DNA of 9,057 nt from Collinsella sp. (lineage in GTDB: Bacteria; Actinomycetota; Coriobacteriia; Coriobacteriales; Coriobacteriaceae): the NCBI GenBank assembly GCA_019419405.1, contig DYAA01000047.1:1-9057 (forward strand), read 5' to 3'. The notes beneath the pieces are model-generated. The model was not told the DNA's origin, did not search any database, and saw only the letters and a list, made by a program, of their open reading frames with translations. Position numbers and translations under genes: made by a program. Of this stretch, positions 1 through 5,157 are shown piece after piece (position 1 is the first letter of the stretch; each line of letters opens with the position of its first letter).

Positions 1-468
1 GTCGTAAGGCCCGGTGTGCATGCATTGAACGCAAAGGCCCTCGTCGACCCTTAGCAGCTCGACCGCCGAGAAATCTAGCTTCTTTTTGGCGGCGGCTTCC
101 GAAACGGCCCAGTCGAAGTCCTCGCGAGTGACGAAATCGGGCAGACGGATGCACGAGATGAAGTTGAAGTCGTCCTTCCGCGCGTAATCGATCCCGCCAT
201 CGGCGCGGTCTTGCCACCAGAAGCCCTCGAGTGGCAGCACGACGAAGTCGAAATAGCCCTCGATTTCCCGCGGACCCTTCTTCGACATCTTGATGGCATA
301 TGCGACGCCGTAGAGCAGCGGCAACGCGTTCTGGTACTCGCCGCCTTCGGCATTGGGATCGCCCTTGCCCCGCACGGCAACGTAGCTCATAGGCGGAACG
401 GTTACGACGTCCGGCTTGCCCGACGGCCTGTAGAGCTCCCTGAACTCCTTCTTGAAATCGTATGCCAT
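1..468 (-). CDS. GyrI-like small-molecule-binding domain protein (3' end outside window)
   Basis: The minus-strand frame is open from ATG at 466-468 to the left edge, giving 156 residues with no stop, so the C-terminus is missing. I recognise the stand-alone GyrI-like family by MAYDFKKEFRELY at the start, VPPMSYVAVRGKGDPN (about 25-40), GYFDFVVLPLEGFWWQ (71-86), the IRLPDFVTREDFDWAV stretch (107-122) and DEGLCVQCMHTGPYD at the edge. The family binds small, often aromatic or cationic, molecules in a cleft lined by aromatic and acidic residues; several members are linked to drug sensing or hydrolysis. The W-W and E residues around 81-86 fit such a pocket. An AGGGAGGT ribosome site lies 8 bases before the ATG and supports this start. 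It is a soluble cytoplasmic protein with no membrane segment. Specific ligand unknown. Confidence 0.88.
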   Translation of the reverse strand, partial: MAYDFKKEFRELYRPSGKPDVVTVPPMSYVAVRGKGDPNAEGGEYQNALPLLYGVAYAIKMSKKGPREIEGYFDFVVLPLEGFWWQDRADGGIDYARKDDFNFISCIRLPDFVTREDFDWAVSEAAAKKKLDFSAVELLRVDEGLCVQCMHTGPYD

Positions 469-519
469 CGCAACAAACCTCCCTGAGCTTGGGGTTCCGT
501 CGATATCCGACCAAATATA

Positions 520-557
520 GCAATGGGCGCGGCTTCGGAAGACGCCGCGCCCATTGC
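520..557 (-). repeat. Perfect 14-bp inverted repeat in the GyrI-like leader (hairpin or operator)
   Basis: Arms 520-533 (GCAATGGGCGCGGC) and 544-557 are exact reverse complements around a 10-base loop. A weaker outer pair, ATATCCG (503-509) with CGGATAT (558-564), could extend the stem across a one-sided 10-base bulge. Neither strand has a T-run after the stem, so this is not a standard terminator. It begins where transcription of the GyrI-like gene is predicted to start, so it could be a 5' stabilising hairpin, an attenuating structure or a repressor site. Confidence 0.7.
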
Positions 558-562
558 CGGAT

Positions 563-591
563 ATTATAACATAGAATCGAACGTCTGTTCT
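563..591 (-). promoter_or_regulatory. Candidate sigma-70 promoter for the GyrI-like gene
   Basis: On the minus strand a perfect TATAAT (563-568) lies 17 bases downstream of AGAACA (586-591), which matches the -35 consensus at three positions. The start site would fall near 556, inside the right arm of the hairpin at 520-557. The leader to the ATG at 468 would be about 90 nt. Based on motif match only. Confidence 0.45.
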
Positions 592-601
592 ATTCCCACT
601 C

Positions 602-1085
602 TTTCACGCTCGTTTTTCGCGGCGCCATTCCAATTGGGTCTAGTTTGGCTGTCGGTTTTGTCCACCTTGCCGCCGAATCCCTCCGTGCGTCCTCGCGTAC
701 GCGTTTGGGACAAACCCTGGGACAAATTCGCAAACTATTTCGAAACCGCAAGCCCACAGTTTCATTTTTGTCCCGGGGACAAAAGCGGCAAGGCTTTGAG
801 GTCCGGAACCGCTCAAAAGGGATGCCAAAACGGTTGTTTTCCCTCTTTGGCGCTTGCCTAGCGAAGTGAATCGTGGCCAGTGGCTTTACCGTCTTACGTT
901 CCCGCAGATCAGAAGGGATGTGCAAGAGCGATGACCGAAAGAATCGTCGCAGGCGGCTTATTCACCCAAGAGTTCAACGGTTCCACTTTCAAATGCATGG
1001 GGAAATGCGAATGACCTCAATGTGCTCCCGAACTCGGCGCTAACGTAAACGCCGACTCCGTCGAGCGAAGACAGGCTAATATGAG
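602..1085. other. About 480 bases without a supported gene
   Basis: Several overlapping frames are open on both strands, but none has a good ribosome site plus protein-like sequence. The stretch contains a cluster of GGGACAAA motifs: direct copies TGGGACAAA at 706-714 and 718-726 (12 bases apart), and a near-palindrome TTTTGTCC-CGG-GGACAAAA at 766-784. On the minus strand these read as repeated F-V-P codons. The longest minus frame (590-925) is Arg- and Lys-rich and could be the decayed tail of a longer protein, but I cannot name it. Confidence 0.4.
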
Positions 1086-1562
1086 TCACAACACCGTCTC
1101 CAAGGCCGATATGTCCAAGATGGCTTCCAACTGGGGGCAGGGTTTACCGATAGGGACAACATGAAGAAATGCAGTGCCCTCGGAGTCCTGCTCAGTAATT
1201 CCGTCAGCGTTCTTCTCAAGCCAATCCAGAAGAGCAATCGGATCGTCCATCACGTCAGGTGGCGGAGTTGGCATGGAAGGCAGGTTCTTGTTGGTATTCA
1301 CCTATTGTACGCTCGTCGTCGTGCACGGCCAAACGGACAGCGTCCCGGATTCGATAGCTACATGCGATGGGTTTCGAGCTAAGTGCTCTTGAGCATAGCG
1401 TTTCACGTACCGGTGTTCATGAGCGGCAAGGATTGCTGTTTCGGGCTCGATCTGAGGGTGCGTGACTGCGGTCTCTCTTGCTGTTCAGCTCGCCCAGTCT
1501 GCATCTTGGTTCCTCGACAGCGCAGCTTGGTTAAACGCCGAAGGTTCAGCTATCTTCGTCAG
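1086..1562 (-). pseudogene. Decayed minus-strand gene with two in-frame stops; the last 71 codons are an open frame
   Basis: One reading register runs over three pieces: 1488-1562 (25 codons), a TGA at 1485-1487, 1305-1484 (60 codons), a TAG at 1302-1304, then 1086-1301 (71 codons, ending TGA). All three pieces look like ordinary soluble protein, for example EPSAFNQAALSRNQDADWAS, HPQIEPETAILAAHEHRYVK, and DDPIALLDWLEKNADG. The opposite strand in the same register is cysteine-rich and unnatural. This suggests one ancestral gene of about 160 codons interrupted by stops. The alternative is that the last piece is an independent 71-residue protein starting at GTG 1299-1301, immediately after the TAG, but that GTG has no clear ribosome site. 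I do not recognise the family. Its 5' end lies within 32 bases of the divergent LytTR gene. Confidence 0.45.
1505..1556 (+). promoter_or_regulatory. Candidate LytTR operator (21-bp-spaced direct repeats) and promoter
   Basis: CTTGGTT occurs at 1505-1511 and again at 1526-1532, exactly 21 bp apart, so both copies would lie on the same helix face. LytTR regulators typically bind two direct repeats spaced about two turns and often control their own gene. The second copy contains TTGGTT (1527-1532), which sits 18 bases before TATCTT (1551-1556), a possible weak promoter whose -35 would overlap the repeat. The ATG of the LytTR gene follows at 1594. The motif is short, so chance is possible. Confidence 0.3.
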
Positions 1563-1593
1563 CTAGCATGAAAGCAATCCGAAGGGAGGACGC

Positions 1594-2034
1594 ATGAAGA
1601 TCACAATCGAAGAGCGAGAAGCGGCTCAAGATATAGAAGTCACGATCGTCTGCGTAAGGGCCGATCGCCGCGTGCTTGATATAGCGGCTCGGCTGTGCAT
1701 GCTTGACAGGAAGGTGACGGGCACGGCCGACGGCTGCACGCGCGTGCTGAGCGCAGAAGACGTCCTGTTCATCGAGTCGGTCGACAAGCACACGTTCATT
1801 TATACGGCCGACACGGTTCTCGAGACGGGGCTACGCCTTTACGAGATGGAGGAGCGCCTGGCGGACTGCGACTTCCTGCGCATCGCGAAAGGTTGCATCG
1901 TCAACTTCCGCGCAATCACCGCCCTCAAGCCCGACGTCAACGGCAGGATCATCGCCACCTTGGAAAACGGTGAGCAGGTCGTTATCTCGCGCCAGTATGC
2001 GCCCGACGTCAAATCGAAGCTCGGCCTGAAGTAG
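1594..2034 (+). CDS. LytTR-domain DNA-binding transcriptional regulator
   Basis: This 146-residue protein has a LytTR DNA-binding domain from about residue 52 to the end. Visible family marks are VLFIESVDKHTFIYT (57-71), L-R-L-Y-E-M-E-E-R-L (80-89), F-L-R-I-A-K-G-C-I-V-N-F (94-105), the NGRI turn (116-119) and NGEQVVISRQY (125-135). The first 50 residues are not a receiver domain, so this is the stand-alone type, not a phosphorelay response regulator. A strong GAAGGGAGG ribosome site lies just before the ATG. It is followed after 25 bases by a DUF3021-like membrane gene, the arrangement of LytTR regulatory systems, in which the membrane partner restrains the regulator. It probably activates this two-gene unit, and perhaps targets elsewhere; no transporter or bacteriocin gene is present here. 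Confidence 0.92.
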   Translation: MKITIEEREAAQDIEVTIVCVRADRRVLDIAARLCMLDRKVTGTADGCTRVLSAEDVLFIESVDKHTFIYTADTVLETGLRLYEMEERLADCDFLRIAKGCIVNFRAITALKPDVNGRIIATLENGEQVVISRQYAPDVKSKLGLK

Positions 2035-2059
2035 TCGAAACGAAGGAAGGGAGACTGAA

Positions 2060-2539
2060 ATGATTAACAGGGACATTATCGACACCGATAAAAAGACGCC
2101 CGTGGAAAACCTCGGACAACTCGTGAAAAGCACCTGTATCGGCTTCACTGTTGCCATGATAGCCTTCTTGGCATTAGGGACTTGTTTCGCTGATGACACC
2201 GCCAAACAGGGCATTAACTATTGCTGGTCGATTCTCGCCGCGTGCGTCATCGTCCCCGCGCTGCAGTTCGTGTTCTTCACGCCTGCGGTGATCAGACGGA
2301 TGGCGTATCCCGCGCGCCTGGTGCTGTTCAGCGTTTGCCTCTACGCAGCCCTCTGTGCATTGGCGTTTGTCTTTGCTTGGGTTTCCGCGGACAACCCCGG
2401 GGCGTGGGTTACCTTCACGGTTGTCTATCTCGCCATCCTGGCGGTCCTCACTCTTGCTTTCAACGCCAAGCTGAGCCGCGAGACCCGCGAATTGAACGAC
2501 AGGCTCGCGGAATACCGCAAGAGCAGGGAGACGGAATAA
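2060..2539 (+). CDS. DUF3021-like four-helix membrane protein, probable partner of the LytTR regulator
   Basis: A 159-residue integral membrane protein with four hydrophobic segments at about 24-44, 54-74, 86-108 and 115-134. A short charged N-terminus precedes them and a basic, helical tail follows (KLSRETRELNDRLAEYRKSR, 137-156). Length, helix count and the tail with ELN-x-x-L-x-x-Y fit the DUF3021 family, which is repeatedly found beside LytTR regulators. In studied LytTR regulatory systems the membrane protein inhibits the regulator until a membrane signal relieves it. A GGAAGGGAG ribosome site precedes the ATG. Translation from the same mRNA as the LytTR gene is likely, since only 25 bases separate them and they contain no terminator. 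The signal sensed cannot be read from the sequence. Confidence 0.85.
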   Translation: MINRDIIDTDKKTPVENLGQLVKSTCIGFTVAMIAFLALGTCFADDTAKQGINYCWSILAACVIVPALQFVFFTPAVIRRMAYPARLVLFSVCLYAALCALAFVFAWVSADNPGAWVTFTVVYLAILAVLTLAFNAKLSRETRELNDRLAEYRKSRETE

Positions 2540-2858
2540 GGGTATAGCTGAGCACTATCGATGCTGGGCAAATCCTTACTCCCGATCCTCGGATTACCGC
2601 CCAGTGCGAGGGCCTGATGCCAAGGCCGGCGCAGGGCGATGCTCGGCCCCGTTCGCTACCCCAAGCGCTTCCTGCGCGGTCATGCCCTTGTAGCCCTCGT
2701 TTGTACGCATAAGCGGGTTCATGCGCAGGGGATGTCGATCCAGGTGCTGATTGCTCGGTCAGCCTGATCGGATTGGAGGAAGACGACCTCGTGTTCAGCA
2801 TAGGCGATGGCGAAACTTCCTACGTATTGCGGTCTACCCAAGCCATCATTCGGTCCTC
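2540..2858. other. Region without a convincing gene; possible minus-strand remnants
   Basis: Two short minus-strand frames look somewhat protein-like. One (ending 2719) contains YVGSFAIAYAEHEVVFLQSD and ISTWIDIPCA. The other (2594-2722, 42 residues) begins MNPLMRTNEGYKGMTAQEAL and overlaps the first by ATGA. Neither has a clear ribosome site. A GAGGAGG followed by ATG-ATG on the minus strand at about 2846-2863 opens only a nine-codon frame (to the TAG at 2819-2821). The pattern suggests a degraded gene. A weak plus-strand stem pairing CTGGGC (2564-2569) with GCCCAG (2599-2604), with AATCC/GGATT inside, lies shortly after the DUF3021-like gene but has no T-run. Confidence 0.3.
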
Positions 2859-2901
2859 CTCGGTTTCGAAACTTGAATTTTTTTAAAGTTTCGAAACCGA
2901 G
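2859..2901. repeat. Perfect 16-bp inverted repeat made of two GTTTCGAAAC palindromes
   Basis: Arms 2859-2874 (CTCGGTTTCGAAACTT) and 2886-2901 are exact reverse complements around an 11-base A/T loop containing seven T. Each arm contains the self-palindrome GTTTCGAAAC (2863-2872 and 2888-2897), centred 25 bp apart. The T-run is in the loop, not after the stem, so this is not a usual terminator. A pair of palindromic half-sites suggests a DNA-binding site; alternatives are an RNA hairpin or remains of a mobile-element end. An 11-base match, TTTCGAAACCG, also occurs at 738-748. Confidence 0.75.
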
Positions 2902-3053
2902 AAGACAATATGCACAGGGACGCATCGAGGAGCAATTCCCAGTCGCGCCATGTCAGCAGCGATGCCGGGCGCATTCACGCGTGCTACAATGCGGCCATCA
3001 GAGATGAAAACACAGTCCCCGTCGGGTAGTCGTGGGCGTGCGGATGTCCGCAT
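2883..3053 (-). CDS. Doubtful 56-residue ORF antisense to the yjdF leader
   Basis: The minus-strand frame runs from ATG 3051-3053 to TAA 2883-2885. It has protein-like content (LPDGDCVFISDGRIVARVNA, APGIAADMARLG) and an apparent ribosome site AAGGAGG at 3064-3070, ten bases before the ATG. However, it lies entirely antisense to the leader of yjdF, and the same seven bases are the sequence that can mask the yjdF ribosome site on the other strand. Its stop falls inside the inverted repeat at 2859-2901. I do not recognise the protein. It may be a real small gene or a shadow of the regulatory leader. Confidence 0.3.
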   Translation of the reverse strand: MRTSARPRLPDGDCVFISDGRIVARVNAPGIAADMARLGIAPRCVPVHIVFSVSKL

Positions 3054-3117
3054 CAGTAACCTGCCTCCTTGGTTGTCCCTTCTCTGCATGGTTATCTACA
3101 TAAAGGAGGAGCCAACC
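2985..3117 (+). promoter_or_regulatory. yjdF leader: candidate promoter and ribosome-site-masking switch (possible yjdF riboswitch)
   Basis: An extended -10 (TGC before TACAAT, 2985-2990) would start a leader of about 120 nt. Near its 3' end CCTCCTT (3064-3070) is perfectly complementary to AAGGAGG (3103-3109), the yjdF ribosome site, so base pairing would block translation. A smaller hairpin pairs TGCG and CGCA around 3039-3052. yjdF genes in Firmicutes are commonly preceded by the yjdF riboswitch, which senses azaaromatic compounds and can act on translation. I cannot confirm the riboswitch consensus by eye, so the class assignment is inference. Confidence 0.4.
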
Positions 3118-3537
3118 ATGCAGATCAGCGTGTCGTCCACCCTGACCGTATATCATGACGGCCAATTCTGGGTCGGGCTGGCGGAGCATGTCGAGGACGG
3201 CAGATACGGCGTCGCCCGCTTCGTCTTCGGCGCGGAGCCGTCCGATGAGGAGATTCTGCAATTCGTTACAAGCAAATGGGAGAAGTTCTCATTCTTCGGT
3301 GGCGAACCGGCTGAGGCAAGCAAGCCCGCGAAGAACCCCAAGCGGCGTGCTCGCGAGGCGGCGAAAGCCCTCAAGCAGCCAGCGATGAGCACCAAGGCGC
3401 AGCAAGCTCTCGCGGCACAGCGGGAAGCGATGAAGCGGGAGTCGGCTCAAGCAAGAAGCCAGCGTCGCGCGGATGAGGCGGAGGCGCGCTTCGAGCAGCG
3501 AAAGCTGAAGCGCAAGCAGAAGCATCGTGGGCATTGA
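3118..3537 (+). CDS. yjdF: YjdF family protein (DUF2992)
   Basis: A 139-residue cytoplasmic protein of the DUF2992/YjdF family, at the family's usual length. Diagnostic stretches are VYHDGQFWVG (11-20), ARFVFGAEPSDEEILQFV (33-50), NPKRRAREAAK (73-83), STKAQQALAAQREAMKRE (91-108) and the very basic end KRKQKHRGH (131-139). The N-terminal 60 residues form a compact beta-rich domain and the rest is a long charged helix. The start at 3118 is chosen because AAAGGAGG lies 8 bases upstream; an upstream in-frame extension to 2950 lacks such a site. Biochemical function is not established; the link between yjdF and riboswitches for azaaromatic compounds suggests a role in tolerance to, or modification of, such molecules. 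It is the only gene in its transcription unit here. Confidence 0.92.
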   Translation: MQISVSSTLTVYHDGQFWVGLAEHVEDGRYGVARFVFGAEPSDEEILQFVTSKWEKFSFFGGEPAEASKPAKNPKRRAREAAKALKQPAMSTKAQQALAAQREAMKRESAQARSQRRADEAEARFEQRKLKRKQKHRGH

Positions 3538-3694
3538 TCGCCATTTGCAGCAAGGCAAACCATATACAGCAGCGGTGCCAGTTCCACTTGAAGCCGACGC
3601 CGCGTAGACGCTGATGGTGATGGCTATGCACGGGCACGGGTGCGTCACCGCACTTCACAGCTTGTTTCTCAAGTATTTGGGGCGCGCGGCGTTC

Positions 3695-3717
3695 AAAAAT
3701 GCGGAGCGACTCCGCAT
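3695..3717 (-). terminator. Rho-independent terminator of the toxin-like gene
   Basis: Read on the minus strand, an 8-bp perfect stem (arms 3710-3717 and 3699-3706, ATGCGGAG with CTCCGCAT) closes a 3-base loop and runs directly into a T-run at 3695-3699. It lies 25 bases after the stop of the minus-strand gene ending at 3742. Shape and position are textbook. Confidence 0.85.
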
Positions 3718-3741
3718 GGCTCGAGACTGAGCCGAGGTGCC

Positions 3742-4191
3742 CTACTTCTCGCCCTCCAGCAGCCCCACGATGCGGTCGATGTCGACGGCAAAGCGAGGCC
3801 TTCCCTCGCGCTCGTAGCGGTCGAGGTACGCCTGGCACTCGGAGACAATGCGCTTGGTGTTGCCGTCGATGATGCGCTGGAGCGTCTCGTAGTAGGCCGA
3901 GCCCTCGGTCCTGAAGCGGCGCTGGTAGGACTTGGTTATGGGGAACATCTTGATGTAGTGGATGCCGTGGCGACAGCGGGGGCGCGTCGTGGGGCGGGGT
4001 GGCAGCGCAAAGTACTGGTCTTTGGGCACGTTGGGAGCGATGTTGGAACGCAACGGCACGGCGAAGTCCCTGCGCTTCCCGCGGAAACGCAGCCTCGCCA
4101 CCACGATGCAGGGGCGATTGTGCTTAAGCATGAGCTCGCGGTCGCCCTCGACGAGGTCGAAGAAGTCCTGGGAGATGGATACGATCTTCAT
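3742..4191 (-). CDS. ToxN/TenpN-like protein, probable type III toxin-antitoxin endoribonuclease toxin
   Basis: A 149-residue basic cytoplasmic protein. The opening MKIVSISQDFF, the strand-rich segment IVVARLRFRGKRRDFAVPLR (29-48) followed by SNI, then YFALPPRPTTR (60-70), HGIHYIKMFPI (75-85) and a helical end (YETLQRIIDGNTKRIVSECQ, 101-120, and on) resemble toxins of the ToxN/TenpN type. These are small sequence-specific RNases inhibited by a structured RNA encoded just upstream, and many abort phage infection. The assignment rests on recalled family style, with FAxPLRSN as the strongest mark. The ribosome site (GGGGGG, 8 bases before ATG) lies in a hairpin-forming leader, and a good terminator follows the gene, so it appears to be its own unit. 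The expected tandem-repeat antitoxin is not obvious. It lies next to a restriction-modification operon in the same orientation. Confidence 0.6.
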   Translation of the reverse strand: MKIVSISQDFFDLVEGDRELMLKHNRPCIVVARLRFRGKRRDFAVPLRSNIAPNVPKDQYFALPPRPTTRPRCRHGIHYIKMFPITKSYQRRFRTEGSAYYETLQRIIDGNTKRIVSECQAYLDRYEREGRPRFAVDIDRIVGLLEGEK

Positions 4192-4334
4192 CGGTTACGC
4201 CCCCCTTCATACGAAGCGGGGCCCGCATCGCTGCAGGCCCCTACAGGTGGGCGATATTCTACGCCTTGCGGCACCCCGTCGCCCACGGAGGTTAAACGTA
4301 CACGTAAGCCGTACTCTGAAAGCCGCGGCTTCCG
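4192..4334 (-). ncRNA. Structured leader RNA of the toxin-like gene (candidate RNA antitoxin or switch)
   Basis: On the minus strand: an 8-bp perfect stem GTGGGCGA (4279-4286) with TCGCCCAC (4247-4254), enclosing GCC-GCAA-GGC (4263-4272). Then comes a 10-bp stem at 4218-4241 with a GCGA loop. Its one non-Watson-Crick pair is U-G on the minus RNA but would be a C-A mismatch on the plus RNA. Both loops are GNRA only on the minus strand. Last, CTTC-GTAT-GAAG at 4205-4216 leads into the ribosome site, and the CCCC at 4218-4221 can pair either in the 10-bp stem or with the G-run at 4201-4204. This indicates a folded minus-strand RNA that either acts as antitoxin or controls translation. No tandem repeats typical of type III antitoxins are seen. 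Confidence 0.45.
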
Positions 4335-4340
4335 GCAAGT

Positions 4341-4368
4341 AGTTTATACCACGAAAGGTCGCTTTCAA
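4341..4368 (-). promoter_or_regulatory. Candidate promoter for the toxin-like unit
   Basis: On the minus strand TTGAAA (4363-4368) is followed after 16 bases by TAAACT (4341-4346); an overlapping TATAAA (4343-4348) would have a 14-base spacer. The transcript would begin near 4334, just at the AAGCCGCGGCTT palindrome (4320-4331). Confidence 0.35.
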
Positions 4369-4421
4369 TGCGCATAGCTCGCAAAATAACACTCGCTGGG
4401 CCGTCACCCTTGGCAGTTACC

Positions 4422-4439
4422 CTCCAATCTTCATTGGAG
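4422..4439. repeat. Small perfect inverted repeat, 7-bp arms
   Basis: CTCCAAT (4422-4428) and ATTGGAG (4433-4439) flank CTTC. It lies between the restriction-modification block and the toxin-like unit. No T-run follows on either strand, so a terminator role is weak. Confidence 0.4.
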
Positions 4440-4462
4440 TCAGCAGGTCAATTCATATAGTC

Positions 4463-4503
4463 ATGGGGGTTTATCCTAAAGAGAATCTATTTTATACCCC
4501 CAT
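4463..4503. repeat. Inverted repeat ATGGGGGT / ACCCCCAT around an A+T-rich core
   Basis: Perfect 8-bp arms at 4463-4470 and 4496-4503 enclose 25 A+T-rich bases. It lies 14 bases beyond the end of the last frame of the restriction-modification block, at the edge of the A+T-rich segment. No T-run follows the stem, so it could mark a segment boundary or act as a weak transcript-end hairpin. Confidence 0.4.
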
Positions 4504-4517
4504 AACCAAAGAATTTC

Positions 4518-4733
4518 CTATTCCCACTCGATAACAAGATCCGCAGGTAGAAGTGTAGTCCAGTTATTTGCACCACAAATTAACAGGCGTTTCTTCAACT
4601 GAATTTGGTCCTCATTTGGTCCCCACGCATAAAACTGAAAGGCCGATTCAAGATCTTTAATCAACTGGATCATCCTTTGGTGGGCATTTGACCCAACGAT
4701 ATTTCTCATCGTCAAGGCGCGCGGCCAACTCAT
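4518..4733 (-). CDS. Unrecognised small ORF overlapping the gene upstream; separate gene or frameshifted C-terminus
   Basis: A 71-residue frame from ATG 4731-4733, or 51 residues from the internal ATG 4671-4673. The sequence is protein-like (MIQLIKDLESAFQFYAWG, then KKRLLICGANNWTTLLP and ending DLVIEWE). Up to 77 bases overlap the 166-residue gene upstream in a different frame, which is long for normal gene overlap. With the later ATG the overlap is 17 bases, fitting translational coupling, although AAAGG abuts that ATG. Otherwise the two frames may be one gene of about 230 codons broken by a single-base shift near 4657-4733. No family recognised. Confidence 0.45.
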   Translation of the reverse strand: MSWPRALTMRNIVGSNAHQRMIQLIKDLESAFQFYAWGPNEDQIQLKKRLLICGANNWTTLLPADLVIEWE

Positions 4734-5157
4734 GGCAATCTCTATAGCGCAATGCTATAGGTTTAGGGAAAAGATCGTCTTTTACGGAAGCAATCAACTC
4801 GTGAGGCGCATTGTTGTCTATCAGCGAAATCATTGCAAGAACATATCCGCTATAAAGACCGTCCACATAACCCGTTTGGTGCAAATTTTCAATAAGTAAA
4901 TCATTTGGCAAGCCGCCATATCCACTTGGCAGTAAGCCTTCTTCTACGAGCTGAGAAGACCATAGGGAGATAATCTCATCCTCGTCTTTCTTGCTAAGTT
5001 TTCCTAGAATATCATCAATATCAATGCCCTGAACTTTATCGTTAAGGTATGCGAACAAAATCCGAATGAGGGCCTTGGCCATCGAAGACAACTCGCGATT
5101 GATTTCTTCCTTTACCTCACTAGCGACTCCGTCGCCCAATTTTGTTTCTTTATTCAT
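4657..5157 (-). CDS. Unrecognised 166-residue protein downstream of the type III restriction operon
   Basis: Starts at ATG 5155-5157, preceded by AGGAAGG and a closer AAAGGA; an in-frame GTG at 5221-5223 is less likely because its 22 extra residues lack protein character and a clear site. The protein is acidic and mostly helical with no membrane segment. It opens with a charged helix (SEVKEEINRELSSMAKALIR), continues into DIDDILGKLSKKDEDEIISL, then a glycine-containing centre (LLPSGYGGLPNDLL, HQTGYVDGLYSGYVLAMISL). The end, KYRWVKCPPKDDPVD, could be cut short by a frameshift into the next frame. It is clearly more A+T-rich than res and mod, which suggests a separate origin. It lies 256 bases after res on the same strand, so it may be an accessory defence gene or unrelated cargo. 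Function unknown. Confidence 0.7.
   Translation of the reverse strand: MNKETKLGDGVASEVKEEINRELSSMAKALIRILFAYLNDKVQGIDIDDILGKLSKKDEDEIISLWSSQLVEEGLLPSGYGGLPNDLLIENLHQTGYVDGLYSGYVLAMISLIDNNAPHELIASVKDDLFPKPIALRYRDCHELAARLDDEKYRWVKCPPKDDPVD

Noticed and set aside
571..604. tRNA-like T-arm pattern (GAATCGAA and TTCTATTCCCACTC)
   Set aside because: No acceptor or anticodon arm can be built around it; the bases fit the promoter of the GyrI-like gene better.
2950..3117. N-terminal extension of YjdF
   Set aside because: The family starts at the MQIS methionine, which has a strong ribosome site; the extension has no such site and covers the leader.
3640..4377. A 245-codon plus-strand open frame
   Set aside because: Antisense to the toxin-like gene, which has a terminator and a ribosome site; no recognisable domain on the plus strand.
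590..4529. Shared 12-mer CTATTCCCACTC at 590-601 and 4518-4529, both ending minus frames in Glu-Trp-Glu
   Set aside because: A 12-base match within 9 kb is expected by chance, and flanking bases do not match.
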